Below are positions 1-8,337 of a stretch of 64,000 bases of DNA, piece after piece (the first letter of the stretch is position 1; every line of letters begins with the position of its first letter). The notes below the pieces were generated by a model, which saw only the letters and a list, made by a program, of their open reading frames with translations, had not been told where the DNA came from and did not search any database. This DNA comes from Corynebacterium sp. J010B-136. Lineage in GTDB: Bacteria > Actinomycetota > Actinomycetes > Mycobacteriales > Mycobacteriaceae. The position numbers were made by a program, and so were the translations under genes. The DNA is taken from the NCBI RefSeq assembly GCF_002967075.1, contig NZ_PUGE01000001.1, forward strand, positions 620,001-684,000, given 5' to 3'.

Positions 1-1
1 T

Positions 2-379
2 GTCACCTTTGGATTATCCGCACTGGGATTTGGCGGTGGGCAATCAGGTGCTGTTGCCATTGCTTCATCTACGGTGGCAGTGACGTGGAACTTCATCTGG
101 ACGTCGATGTTTGAAGCGTGGGAGCGCCGCCAGGAATCTCACACCCGCACGGTCAAGCGCCGCATTGTCCACGCTATTGGTTTTGAAGGCGGGTTAACGT
201 GCTTTCTCATCCCAGTTGTTGCCTGGGTTCTTAAAGTCTCTTTGCTGGAAGCCTTCTTCCTACAAGCCAGCATCTTGGTCTTCTTCCTCATCTACACTTT
301 CGGGTTCATGTGGGTCTTCGACAAGATCTGGCCGCCCTACACAAACGTGGTTGAATCCACTACCCCGGTAAATAAGTAA
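2..379 (+). CDS. PACE-family efflux transporter, 5' end cut by window
   Basis: Small inner-membrane transporter of the proteobacterial antimicrobial compound efflux (PACE, AceI-like) type, which exports biocides such as chlorhexidine in characterised members. The frame is open from base 2, so the true start lies before the window; a GTG at 74 is only an internal candidate. The visible part holds the end of the first BTP repeat (WN, then FE and E further on) and the whole second repeat, with the family signature RIVHAIGFEGGL, the AF.L pair and the YTF.F.W..D closing motif. Hydrophobic segments alternate as expected for a four-helix protein of about 140 residues. A bidirectional terminator follows. 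The family assignment rests on these motifs; the substrate is unknown. Confidence 0.85.
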   Translation, partial: VTFGLSALGFGGGQSGAVAIASSTVAVTWNFIWTSMFEAWERRQESHTRTVKRRIVHAIGFEGGLTCFLIPVVAWVLKVSLLEAFFLQASILVFFLIYTFGFMWVFDKIWPPYTNVVESTTPVNK

Positions 380-404
380 GAAATTCAAACAGACAAAACT
401 GAAA

Positions 405-434
405 AAGGACTCCCGAAGGAGTCCTTAATTTTTT
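405..434. terminator. Bidirectional intrinsic terminator
   Basis: A perfect 9-bp stem (AAGGACTCC at 405-413, GGAGTCCTT at 418-426) with a CGAA tetraloop is followed by a T-run on the plus strand and by an A/T-rich tract on the other. It lies between the convergent PACE gene and cspA and can serve both. Confidence 0.85.
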
Positions 435-488
435 ATCCAGCCATCACATCCGAAGTGGATGTGGAGGATAAAGGCAGTTGGTTAATGC

Positions 489-692
489 TTAGATAGCGTT
501 AACGTTGGTTGCCTGTGGGCCCTTCTGGCCCTCACCGATTTCGAAGGAAACCTGCTGGTTCTCTTCGAGGGTACGGAAGCCGTTGCCCTGGATCTCGGAG
601 TAGTGAACGAAAACGTCTGCGGAGCCATCCTCTGGAGCGATGAAGCCGAAGCCCTTTTCAGCGTTAAACCATTTTACGGTTCCCTGTGCCAT
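489..692 (-). CDS. cspA: Cold-shock protein CspA
   Basis: A 67-residue single cold-shock domain, the usual length of the family. It binds single-stranded RNA and DNA and acts as an RNA chaperone in the cytoplasm. Both nucleic-acid-binding motifs are visible: RNP1-like KGFGFI near residue 13-18 and RNP2-like VFVHY near residue 27-31. The start is an ATG preceded by TAAGGAT. The region upstream, shared with the divergent helicase gene (693-944), is T- and A-rich and long enough for the structured leader typical of csp genes, but I did not identify a specific promoter. The placement beside an MrfA-type helicase and the Tad cluster is the one seen in other actinobacteria. Confidence 0.95.
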   Translation of the reverse strand: MAQGTVKWFNAEKGFGFIAPEDGSADVFVHYSEIQGNGFRTLEENQQVSFEIGEGQKGPQATNVNAI

Positions 693-944
693 GATAAATA
701 TCCTTAAAAATAGGGGGTTCGTCGTTGAAGAATTATCAACGCCGGGTCAAACAAACTTTTTCGAACTCCCGGTCCCCCGGGTGCACGCGATAAAATCTTG
801 CTATAACTCTTTTTGCGAGCACCAAAGTGGTGTTAAATCTTGCGCCAAGAAACTGCGACCACAGCCAGTGTGACACGTTTGCTTACCCTGGCGGTAGTCT
901 TTAAAGGAATTCTTTTTCTCGACTACCTAAAAAGGGGGTAGATT

Positions 945-3287
945 TTGAGTTTTGGTGAAGAACTACTCTCCGCTCTAAAGCCACGGTTTTCTACCTCCGC
1001 GCTGACCCATTCTGTTACTCAGCCTGCAAAGAAGGTGCACTATACCGAGTGGCCTCACTGGGCGTTGCCCGAGCTAGTTGAGGTTTTTAAAAACCGGGAT
1101 ATCCACGCGCCCTATTCACACCAACGCGAAGTCGCCGATGCAGCCTTCGCCGGACGCGACGTAGTGGTGTCCACGGGCACTTCTTCGGGAAAGTCTTTGG
1201 GTTATCAACTTCCTATCTTGACCCGAATGGCAGAAGACTCCACCGCGTGCGCGTTATATTTAACCCCAACGAAGGCACTGGGCTCAGATCAGTTGTTGGC
1301 GATAATGGAGCTGACCAAGGGCATCGACAAGCTAAGCTCTGTCATCCCCTCCCCTTATGACGGCGATACCCCGACCGAAGCACGGGCCGGGATTCGCGAC
1401 CATGCGCGCTTTGTGTTTTCCAATCCCGACATGGTGCACATGTCGATTTTGGCCGCGCATGAACGCTGGACCAGGTTCTTGCGGCACCTGGAATTTATTG
1501 TCATTGACGAATGCCACTCCTACCGCGGGGTATTCGGCGCACATGTCGCGTTAGTTCTGCGGCGACTATTGCGCATTTGTGCACGTTATGGCGCGCATCC
1601 AACCATTATTGGGGCTTCTGCCACGATGAATGAGCCCGGAGCACATATGCAGCGGTTGACCTCCCGGGTAGGTTTTACCGAGGTCACCGATGACGGCGCA
1701 CCGACTGGTGAGCGCACCATTGCGCTGTGGGAACCGGGCTTTATCGAGGGCGCGGAAGGCGATAATGGCGCACCAGTGCGCCGTGCCGCAACCACGGAAG
1801 CTGCCGAAATCATGGCGGCAACCGTTGCCGAAGGTGCTCGCACCTTAGCTTTTGTACGCTCCCGCCGCTCCGCGGAACAGGTCGCATTACGCTGCCAGGC
1901 TGAGCTTTCCGGCGCGCTGGCAAGGCCTGATTTTGCGCAGCGGATTGCCTCTTATCGCGCGGGCTACTTGGCTGAGGACCGCCGCAAGCTGGAAAAAGCA
2001 CTCGATAATGGCGAGTTACTGGGCGTGGCTACCACCTCGGCGCTGGAATTAGGCATCGATGTCGGCGGTTTAGATGTCGTGGTCACCGCGGGTTTCCCGG
2101 GCACGGTAGCCAGTTTTTGGCAGCAGGCTGGCCGCGCCGGTCGCCGCGGGCAGGGCTCCCTGGTGGTCTTTGTCGCACGCGATGAACCGATGGATACCTA
2201 TCTCGTGCACAACCCCGACGCGCTGCTAGGCAGGCCAGTCGAGGCGAGCGTTTTTAACCCCGAAAACCCATATATCCTCTACGGACATATCTACTGCGCG
2301 TGTATCGAGCAACCGTTGACCGATGCGGAGGTGCGTTTCTACCGCGCCGAGCAAGTGATACAAGAACTTGCCCGCCAAGGACTTGTCCGTCGCCGCCCAC
2401 AAGGCTGGTTCGCCGTGCCGCAGTTAGATAGTGACCTGCGGCCGGAGACCGCACACTCACAGGTCAGCCTGCGCGGCGGCGCGGGCAATGACGTGCTCAT
2501 TATGGACACCAGCGATGGTCGGCTGTTAGGCACCGTCGATGGTGCACGTGCGAATTCGCAGGTGCACCCCGGTGCGGTCTATTTGCACCAGGGCGAAAGC
2601 TTTATCATCGACGACCTCGACATTAATGAGGGCATCGCCTTTGCCACCCCGGGCGATCCGGAGTATTCCACGCAGCCCAATTCCACGACGGATATCGCAA
2701 TTATGGGCGCGGCAAATGAGGATGAGCTGAAAGATTACGGTGGCGGCGTATGGGCAGCGCTTGTCGATGTCGAAGTCACCGACCAAGTCGTCGGCTATTT
2801 CCGCAAGCTTGCCGATGGCACCACCTCGGATCTTTTCCCACTGGATCTTCCAGAGCAACGCCTGCGCACCCGCGCGGTGGCGTATACCGTCGACCCATTG
2901 GCGCTGGAAGCTATGGGTATTCGCGCGGCCGATATTCCCGGCGCGCTGCACGCTGCTGAACATGCCGCCATTGGTCTGTTGCCATTGATTGCTACCTGTG
3001 ACCGTTGGGATATCGGCGGCGTATCCACTGCTCTGCACCAGGACACGCAGATGCCCACGGTCTTTGTCTACGACGGCCACTCCGGCGGCGCGGGTTTTGC
3101 CGAAGAAGGTTTCAAGCGTTTTCCCGAATGGATTGCAGCCACCTTCGAAGCAGTACGCTCTTGCCCGTGTGAATCCGGCTGCCCATCGTGTGTGCAATCA
3201 CCCAAGTGCGGCAACGGCAACCAGCCGCTGGACAAGGCAGGCGCGCTCAAACTACTGGGCGCGTTGGTGACGTTAACTGCTAGCTAA
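945..3287 (+). CDS. mrfA: MrfA-type DEAD/DEAH-box helicase with C-terminal DUF1998 cysteine domain
   Basis: Superfamily 2 helicase of 780 residues, like Bacillus MrfA/YprA, which takes part in repair of mitomycin C lesions. Visible motifs: Walker A TGTSSGKS (residues 77-84), motif II DECH (188-191), motif III SAT near 224, motif VI QQAGRAGRRGQ, and a C-terminal cysteine cluster in the CPCESGCPSC region followed by CGNG, which forms the metal site of the DUF1998 part. The start is TTG at 945, with AAGGGGG seven bases upstream. Its stop overlaps the convergent TadE-like gene by 4 bp. The helicase is a standing neighbour of Tad genes in actinobacteria, but I see no evidence that it belongs to the pilus machinery. 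Confidence 0.9.
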   Translation: MSFGEELLSALKPRFSTSALTHSVTQPAKKVHYTEWPHWALPELVEVFKNRDIHAPYSHQREVADAAFAGRDVVVSTGTSSGKSLGYQLPILTRMAEDSTACALYLTPTKALGSDQLLAIMELTKGIDKLSSVIPSPYDGDTPTEARAGIRDHARFVFSNPDMVHMSILAAHERWTRFLRHLEFIVIDECHSYRGVFGAHVALVLRRLLRICARYGAHPTIIGASATMNEPGAHMQRLTSRVGFTEVTDDGAPTGERTIALWEPGFIEGAEGDNGAPVRRAATTEAAEIMAATVAEGARTLAFVRSRRSAEQVALRCQAELSGALARPDFAQRIASYRAGYLAEDRRKLEKALDNGELLGVATTSALELGIDVGGLDVVVTAGFPGTVASFWQQAGRAGRRGQGSLVVFVARDEPMDTYLVHNPDALLGRPVEASVFNPENPYILYGHIYCACIEQPLTDAEVRFYRAEQVIQELARQGLVRRRPQGWFAVPQLDSDLRPETAHSQVSLRGGAGNDVLIMDTSDGRLLGTVDGARANSQVHPGAVYLHQGESFIIDDLDINEGIAFATPGDPEYSTQPNSTTDIAIMGAANEDELKDYGGGVWAALVDVEVTDQVVGYFRKLADGTTSDLFPLDLPEQRLRTRAVAYTVDPLALEAMGIRAADIPGALHAAEHAAIGLLPLIATCDRWDIGGVSTALHQDTQMPTVFVYDGHSGGAGFAEEGFKRFPEWIAATFEAVRSCPCESGCPSCVQSPKCGNGNQPLDKAGALKLLGALVTLTAS

Positions 3288-3616
3288 ATAGGACCCGCTT
3301 TCGCCTGCGTGGTTTGCCCGCGCACGGTAATTGCGACCTGAATATCAGCTCCTTGGATCGTGCATTGCTCGAGGTCTGCGGCATTCGCAAGTGCGATGCG
3401 CGCGGCCTCGACGCAGCCGTCTTCCCCACGCGCTAGCGAATATGCGCCAGAAATCGCTGCCATATCGGCGGCAACCTGGGCTTGATGGAAAGCTACAACG
3501 CGGGAAATAATCACCGCCACTGCAGCGAGCAAGACTACAACGGCAATAATGATTCCGGAGGAAGCGATGGTGGCGTACCCGGAGTCATTGATAAGCTTTT
3601 TGCGCACCATAATCAC
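3284..3616 (-). CDS. TadE-like protein of the helicase/secretion neighbourhood (Rv3654c-like)
   Basis: A 110-residue protein with one N-terminal hydrophobic helix (about residues 17-40) after a short basic segment, like a type IV pilin-type signal. The processing-like site reads DSG-YATIA: the conserved glutamate at position 5 of mature pilins is replaced by alanine. It matches the small TadE-like proteins found between helicase and Tad genes in mycobacteria and corynebacteria. GTG at 3616 overlaps the stop of the upstream TadE gene in a GTGA arrangement, so translation is probably coupled. Its role is likely accessory to the Tad pilus; the exact function is unknown. Confidence 0.8.
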   Translation of the reverse strand: MIMVRKKLINDSGYATIASSGIIIAVVVLLAAVAVIISRVVAFHQAQVAADMAAISGAYSLARGEDGCVEAARIALANAADLEQCTIQGADIQVAITVRGQTTQAKAGPI

Positions 3617-3927
3617 AGCCCACCTACCTCGGCGGGAAAGGCTGCTTTGGCGCTCATAGTGCCGATAACACCAGGAACCTGTGCCGTCACCGTGATGAGT
3701 CCGGAAGATTCTGCAACAGACACGGAGATATCTTCACGAGGAGGCTGGTATTCAACGCCGATGGCATGCGCCCGCGCGGCAGCACCCGCAATATCAACGG
3801 CGGAAATATATGCCGCCATGGTCGCAATCGCGCCGACTATTGCCGCGGCCACGATAATCAGCACTGATAATGACAGCGCCGCTTCAATGGTGACCGAGCC
3901 TCGGTCATTAAATACCAGCTTCTTCAC
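3613..3927 (-). CDS. tadE: TadE-family minor pilin
   Basis: A 104-residue pseudopilin. The N-terminus MKKLVFNDRG is followed by SVTIEAALS, a prepilin-type cleavage site with glutamate at position 5 of the mature chain, then a hydrophobic helix to about residue 42. The remaining 60 residues form a small extracytoplasmic domain. The start GTG at 3927 has a strong AAGGAGG upstream. It is the second-last gene of the leftward Tad operon and overlaps the following TadE-like gene. The predicted role is a minor pilin that helps assemble Flp pili at the cell surface. The family is clear; the functional detail is inferred. Confidence 0.85.
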   Translation of the reverse strand: MKKLVFNDRGSVTIEAALSLSVLIIVAAAIVGAIATMAAYISAVDIAGAAARAHAIGVEYQPPREDISVSVAESSGLITVTAQVPGVIGTMSAKAAFPAEVGGL

Positions 3928-3958
3928 GTGCTTTCCTCCTTATCTTAAATGCGCTAGA

Positions 3959-4180
3959 TTAACCTGGAGTGTTCGAAAGCGCATCGGTAATAATTCCTTC
4001 AATGGCATCAACTACCGCGCCGCCATTGATGACGAGATATAGCACCGCCGCAAGGGCCGCTGCCGCGAGGCTGCCCATCGCATATTCGATGGTGCTCATA
4101 CCATTCTCGTTGTTTACTACGCTCGCTTTGCGAACGACTACCGCGAGAGCTTTGTTTGCCAGATTGTTGTGAGTGTTCAT
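3959..4180 (-). CDS. Flp-like major pilin (DUF4244)
   Basis: A 73-residue pilin precursor. The start is the ATG at 4180, with AAGGA 7 nt upstream; an in-frame ATG at 4261 would add 27 polar residues without a ribosome site. The site NENG-MSTIEY fits the Flp prepilin rule of glycine followed by XXXXEY, so cleavage after glycine would leave a mature chain of about 45 residues, mostly a single hydrophobic helix. It is the best candidate for the structural subunit of the pilus made by the surrounding tad genes. I see no prepilin peptidase gene in the window, so processing must depend on one elsewhere. Confidence 0.85.
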   Translation of the reverse strand: MNTHNNLANKALAVVVRKASVVNNENGMSTIEYAMGSLAAAALAAVLYLVINGGAVVDAIEGIITDALSNTPG

Positions 4181-4244
4181 GATTTTTCCTTTTCTTAAGC
4201 GTTCAGAGTGTTTGTTATTTTCGAATTGGTTAATGGGTTGGTAG

Positions 4245-4874
4245 TTAGAGAAGTTGTGCACCCAGGCTGATTACTACCGGAACTAGCCCGAGCACGATGA
4301 AGGCGGGTAAAAAGCACATCGCCAGGGGCAGGGAAATAAAAACCCCTGCTCTTTCGGCTTTGGCAATGGCATTGCTGGTGGCATCCGCCCGAAGTGTGTC
4401 CACCAGCCGTTGGCAACCAGAAGCAATAGCTGCGCCGGAATGCTCCGACATGACAACTAGCCGGGCAAGTTCGTCCAATCCAGGTAGGTGCGCCATATGC
4501 ACCCAGGCCCGGTGTGGTTCCAAACCAAGCGCAAGCAAGGAGTTGACCTGTGCCCAATAGGTTGCGGTAGGTTCATCAGCCACAATCGATACTGCGCTCG
4601 TGGCTTGTTGAACAGATAACCCAGCGCGCACGCAGGCGATGAAAAGCTCAATATCGCCAGCAATGACCAAAGGATCAACTTCAGATGAGCTCTGGGGCAG
4701 AACTTTGCTCAGCAAAATTTGCAGCTTGCCGTCATCCTTAAGCGTTTCTTTCGGCCCAGCGCGCGGGGTCTTGGGTTCTTGTCTGTGCACATATCGCTTG
4801 GCGATGTCTCCGCTAGCACTGGGGATCCATAAGGTTGCTGCGATGAGGATAAGGGCGATAACGCTGTAATTCAT
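4245..4874 (-). CDS. tadC: TadC-like pilus inner-membrane platform protein
   Basis: A 209-residue type II secretion F-family membrane protein. I place the start at the ATG at 4874 (MNYSVIALI), which has AAGGAAAG upstream; an earlier in-frame GTG at 4940 gives an unlikely charged extension. One helix lies at the N-terminus and a hydrophobic hairpin at the C-terminus (about residues 165-208), with a soluble T2SSF domain between (IELFIACVRAGLS and the VVMSEHSGA region). TadB and TadC together form the platform on which the TadA ATPase drives pilin assembly. It sits between tadB and the pilin gene in the operon. Confidence 0.85.
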   Translation of the reverse strand: MNYSVIALILIAATLWIPSASGDIAKRYVHRQEPKTPRAGPKETLKDDGKLQILLSKVLPQSSSEVDPLVIAGDIELFIACVRAGLSVQQATSAVSIVADEPTATYWAQVNSLLALGLEPHRAWVHMAHLPGLDELARLVVMSEHSGAAIASGCQRLVDTLRADATSNAIAKAERAGVFISLPLAMCFLPAFIVLGLVPVVISLGAQLL

Positions 4875-4903
4875 GTCTTTTCTTTCCTTTTCAATAGCTT
4901 CTT

Positions 4904-5698
4904 TTAACTCGCTGCGTTGGCAATGAGGGTGCGTGACCAACTAAATCCGGCGCACGCCAATGTCACGCCAACAACTAAGAGCACTCCGCCGATGCCACCG
5001 CCGAGGAGAAACCCCACGGGGTTAGCGCCCATGATGGTGCCCATGAAAATCCCTGCCAGCGGCAACAACGTGAGAACAATCGCGGTGGATTGCGGTCCCT
5101 GCAGGCTTGCTTTCGTTGCCGCACGGTGGCGTTTTCTGGCTTCGATGTGGTTGTGGGCTTGTTCGAAGACATCGGAAAGCGGAATGCCATGCCTTTCACT
5201 CAGCGTGCACAACGCTCCTAGGGTTTTTAGCTGCGGGTGCGAAGTGGCCAGCACGGTGGAGACGCTGCCACCGCGATGAGCTATGACCGCTGCGGTTGCA
5301 ATTGCTGTCTTCATCTCCATCGACGTTGTAGCGCTAGCTGCTAAATCTTCGGCTCCGCGTTTTAGTGCTGCTGGAAACGAGGCACCCGCGCGCAGGTCGG
5401 CTGTCATATTTCCTAAAAGCCTGGCGATGGCATCTTCTGCCTGCACGTTCATTTTCTTCTTCCGTGCATGGTTCAAGCTATACGCCACTGTGGCAGCAAC
5501 GATGATGGCTGCCACAATCACAGTGAGCCGACCAAGGAGCATAAAAAGAAAGACGGCGAGAAATACCGTTGCCAGAATCATCCAGGCGGGCGCAGCGGTG
5601 GCCAGCTTCTTGTTATTAACTACCCGTTCCGAATTCTTTGTCTCTGACACTAATGTGCTTAAGGCAAGAAGAAGCAGTGCATAAACGTCCGTATTCAT
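4904..5698 (-). CDS. tadB: TadB-like pilus inner-membrane platform protein
   Basis: A 264-residue F-family membrane protein with helices near residues 40-75 and again at 205-255, and a cytoplasmic T2SSF domain between (GNMTADLRAGASFPAAL, then the LSERHGIPL segment). It pairs with TadC to form the inner-membrane base of the Flp pilus. Its ATG at 5698 overlaps the tadA stop as ATGA, a classic coupled arrangement. The N-terminal 30 residues include a hydrophobic stretch followed by a polar linker, as in actinobacterial TadB. Confidence 0.87.
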   Translation of the reverse strand: MNTDVYALLLLALSTLVSETKNSERVVNNKKLATAAPAWMILATVFLAVFLFMLLGRLTVIVAAIIVAATVAYSLNHARKKKMNVQAEDAIARLLGNMTADLRAGASFPAALKRGAEDLAASATTSMEMKTAIATAAVIAHRGGSVSTVLATSHPQLKTLGALCTLSERHGIPLSDVFEQAHNHIEARKRHRAATKASLQGPQSTAIVLTLLPLAGIFMGTIMGANPVGFLLGGGIGGVLLVVGVTLACAGFSWSRTLIANAAS

Positions 5699-6984
5699 GA
5701 GATTTCTCCTGTTCGGAAGTTATCCAATGAGCCATCAAAGCCAGCAGGAATATGCAGGTTCGAGTTCCCCGTTACAGCATCCGGCTTTGTATCTTCCTCA
5801 ACAGCCAGCGGTTCAAATGCGGGCGGAGCATGCGTGCGCGGAGCAAGAGCGTCCCGAAAGTTCTGATATCCAGGGCGCGGGCCCGCCTCCGTTGTCCAGA
5901 TGACTTCGGTGGTGACAGGGTTTCCGGTGAGGATGCCGATCTCCCGAAGGCGTCTGCCGTCGGGTTGCCGTGCCATGGTCAAGACGACATCGACAGCTGC
6001 CGCCAACTGCGAGTGCAGGCCAGTGCGGTCGAGCCCTCCCAAAGCCGCAAGCGCTTCCATACGTGCAGGAACTTCGTGCAAGGAGTTGGCATGTAGAGTT
6101 CCAGCACCACCATCGTGACCGGTGTTTAACGCTGCAAGTAGGTCCACAACTTCGGCACCGCGAATTTCTCCGACCACGATGCGGTCAGGGCGCATGCGCA
6201 ATGATTGACGCAAAAGCTGCGCCATGGTTATCTCACCAGAGCCTTCAGCATTTGCCCGGCGCGCAACCAAAGTAACTGCATGCGGATGATTAGGGCGCAG
6301 TTCTGCAGTGTCCTCAATAATAAGGAGGCGTTCATCAACAGAGATCTCAGACAGCAGCGCCGATAGTAGCGTGGTTTTTCCAGAACCCGTACCACCAATA
6401 ACCAGGAAAGAAGTCCGTGCTGCAATCATGGTGCGGAGGAGCTCGGCACTTTCTCTAGTCAGGGTGCGGTTATCAACCAAGTCATCGAGCGAAGTGTTGG
6501 TTTGGCGCAATACGCGAATACTTAAACAGGTGCCTGATTCACTCGGCGGGGCAAGTAGAGCGTGAATGCGCAAACTAGTTCCATCGTCGCGATTGATTCG
6601 CCCATCGGCAAAAGGCTGCGCATCATCAAGGCGTTGACCGCAGCTAATTGCTAAGCGTGTGGCTAGTCTGCGCACCTCCGCATCAGAATTAAAAGATATT
6701 GCTGCACGCTGCAGGCCATTTCCTTGGTCCACAAATACATCTTCGGGACCGTTGACCACCACATCCGTAATCCCCGGACGCGCTAATACCTGCTCTAAAA
6801 GGCCTAAACCTGAGGTGTCATTGCGCAAACGCCGGAGGATTTCTAAAACCTCGACGTCACTAATGACTCCTGCCTCTTCCCGAATTCGTCGAGCCAGCGC
6901 CGCGGGGTTGTGCGCTAAGTCGGGCTCCTCTGCCAAAGCACTTTGTAAGGACGCAACTAGAGTTGCAGCGTTATCCACCATCAT
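5695..6984 (-). CDS. tadA: TadA/CpaF-type pilus assembly ATPase
   Basis: Secretion ATPase of 429 residues from the preferred ATG at 6984, which overlaps the ssd stop as TGATG; further in-frame GTGs lie up to 6990. Visible motifs: Walker A GGTGSGKTT near residue 198-206, Walker B-like DRIVVGEIRG, and the histidine box TGHDGGAGTLHANS. It is the cytoplasmic motor that powers Flp pilus assembly through TadB and TadC. The C-terminal 60 residues after the ATPase core are proline- and acid-rich and look like a flexible tail. The overlap with genes on both sides shows an operon. Confidence 0.93.
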   Translation of the reverse strand: MMVDNAATLVASLQSALAEEPDLAHNPAALARRIREEAGVISDVEVLEILRRLRNDTSGLGLLEQVLARPGITDVVVNGPEDVFVDQGNGLQRAAISFNSDAEVRRLATRLAISCGQRLDDAQPFADGRINRDDGTSLRIHALLAPPSESGTCLSIRVLRQTNTSLDDLVDNRTLTRESAELLRTMIAARTSFLVIGGTGSGKTTLLSALLSEISVDERLLIIEDTAELRPNHPHAVTLVARRANAEGSGEITMAQLLRQSLRMRPDRIVVGEIRGAEVVDLLAALNTGHDGGAGTLHANSLHEVPARMEALAALGGLDRTGLHSQLAAAVDVVLTMARQPDGRRLREIGILTGNPVTTEVIWTTEAGPRPGYQNFRDALAPRTHAPPAFEPLAVEEDTKPDAVTGNSNLHIPAGFDGSLDNFRTGEIS

Positions 6985-8027
6985 CACCACCCCGCCACAG
7001 CTAGCAGCTCTAATGCCGGGGCTGCGAGTTTCTTGGGCAATGCGGTGGGAAGACCTGCAACCTCAGTTGTCTTAGTGAGGTTTTTGATGTGGGAAATCTC
7101 CACTGACACATCGCCTTGAGTAATGCGCTCAATATCGCGAGCGCTTAAACCCGACCATCCACGGTGACGAAGAGCAACTACGAAATTGCTTCCCCGTGCT
7201 TTCAGATCCGCGCAGATTTCAGCGGCAGCAGCTGAGGACCTCACCTCTGCTGCGCACACCACAACCACCAAATCTGATGCTTGCGGAATATGTGTCGGCG
7301 GGGCGTCTATAACTAAAACATCGAATCCGCCTGAAGTTGCGGAAATCAAACGACCGACGGCTTCTGACTCCAAAGTAAAAGGGGTCTCCACTTTTGCTCT
7401 CGCCGCAGATAACACCGTGATGCCATCGGGTGTACTTGGTAAAGCCGCTGCGATATCTGTTGCATCAATTGCGCCGGTGCCTAAAGAAATATCGGGCCAC
7501 CGGGCACCAGGTGCGGCTTCTAAGCCCATCAATAAATCAAGACCACCGGAGAGCGGAATGGCATCAATTAATAACGCCGTACCTTGCTCGGCACAGGCCA
7601 TACGCGCAATCGCTGCAGCCAAAGTGGATGCGCCTACTCCCCCGCTGGCGCCAACCACCGTGATACGCAGCGCAGCAGCATGGTGCTGTTGAGTGGAATC
7701 TGCCGCCAAGGCTTGCAGCAATTGTGTTGATTCCGCGGGCAGGATGAAAGCTTGTTCGGCGTGCGAGCGCAGCGCCATTTCATAATCAATAGGCCCGGGC
7801 TCTGGTGCCACAAAGTAAATGCGGGAGCGCCGCCCGGTGGCTGCAACGTGTGCGGCAGTCGAGGCGTCAACAATCACCGCCGCAGCATCAAGGGCGTAGC
7901 GGCTAAGGTCGCGCGGATCGGTAACGTGAATAACCTCGCGCCGGGTGGCTGCAGCGGCATGTGCTGCCTCTGGTGTAACTACGGGGTCTGTGCAGGCAAT
8001 CAGAATAAAATCGGTGTGGTGCTTCAT
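6984..8027 (-). CDS. ssd: Ssd / CpaE-like septum-site and pilus-associated ATPase
   Basis: A 347-residue protein of the MinD/ParA-like CpaE group (Rv3660c in M. tuberculosis is named septum site determining protein). A receiver-like N-terminal region (1-115) precedes the ATPase domain. The P-loop is deviant: GASGGVGAST, where both the signature lysine and the usual GK lysine are missing, so nucleotide hydrolysis is doubtful. The DVLVIDAPP segment is the Walker B equivalent. In Tad systems CpaE/TadZ proteins place the pilus machine at a cell site. It heads the operon (ATG at 8027) and its upstream region carries two exact DnaA boxes. Confidence 0.85.
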   Translation of the reverse strand: MKHHTDFILIACTDPVVTPEAAHAAAATRREVIHVTDPRDLSRYALDAAAVIVDASTAAHVAATGRRSRIYFVAPEPGPIDYEMALRSHAEQAFILPAESTQLLQALAADSTQQHHAAALRITVVGASGGVGASTLAAAIARMACAEQGTALLIDAIPLSGGLDLLMGLEAAPGARWPDISLGTGAIDATDIAAALPSTPDGITVLSAARAKVETPFTLESEAVGRLISATSGGFDVLVIDAPPTHIPQASDLVVVVCAAEVRSSAAAAEICADLKARGSNFVVALRHRGWSGLSARDIERITQGDVSVEISHIKNLTKTTEVAGLPTALPKKLAAPALELLAVAGW

Positions 8028-8079
8028 GTCTTCAACTATGGCTTTGGGGACATAGTCAGCACTAGACCTACTTAGAGTG

Positions 8080-8145
8080 CCTGTGGATAACTCGCCACTT
8101 TTCTACCCAAAGAGTGACATGTCATAGATTTCCTGTGGATAACTC
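8080..8145. repeat. Two exact DnaA boxes in a 14-nt direct repeat
   Basis: CCTGTGGATAACTC occurs at 8080-8093 and again at 8132-8145, 52 bp apart. Each copy contains TGTGGATAA (8082-8090 and 8134-8142), the exact reverse complement of the DnaA box consensus TTATCCACA. They lie in the divergent 310-bp gap between ssd and the HAD gene (8028-8337). The rest of that gap is A/T-rich with no gene, rRNA or clear terminator that I can see. A role in DnaA-dependent control of ssd is inference. Confidence 0.6.
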
Positions 8146-8337
8146 AGTAACGATTCAAAGATTCTCACCGATTCTTCCTATAGACAATGACCCGGAACGG
8201 TGCCACAATAGTCACAGTAGTTAACACGTTTCCCAATCGTTACAATTAATCGGTAGTATTTTGGCATTACCACTTGCTCGATTGGCTAGCGGATAACAGT
8301 TAGATAATCGTCGGCACGGATTTTAAGAAAGCAGAAC

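Noticed and set aside
2526-3197. 223-codon minus-strand frame inside the helicase gene
   Set aside because: It overlaps the conserved DUF1998 cysteine region of the real gene.
3482-4042. 186-codon plus-strand frame across the TadE and pilin genes
   Set aside because: The minus-strand genes show clear pilin features and ribosome sites; this frame has none.
8200-8216. CRP-like half-site before the HAD gene
   Set aside because: Only one half matches (GTCACA); the other half lacks TGTG.
8028-8337. 6C small RNA expected between ssd and the HAD gene by analogy with M. tuberculosis
   Set aside because: No loop with six consecutive C on either strand is present in this gap.
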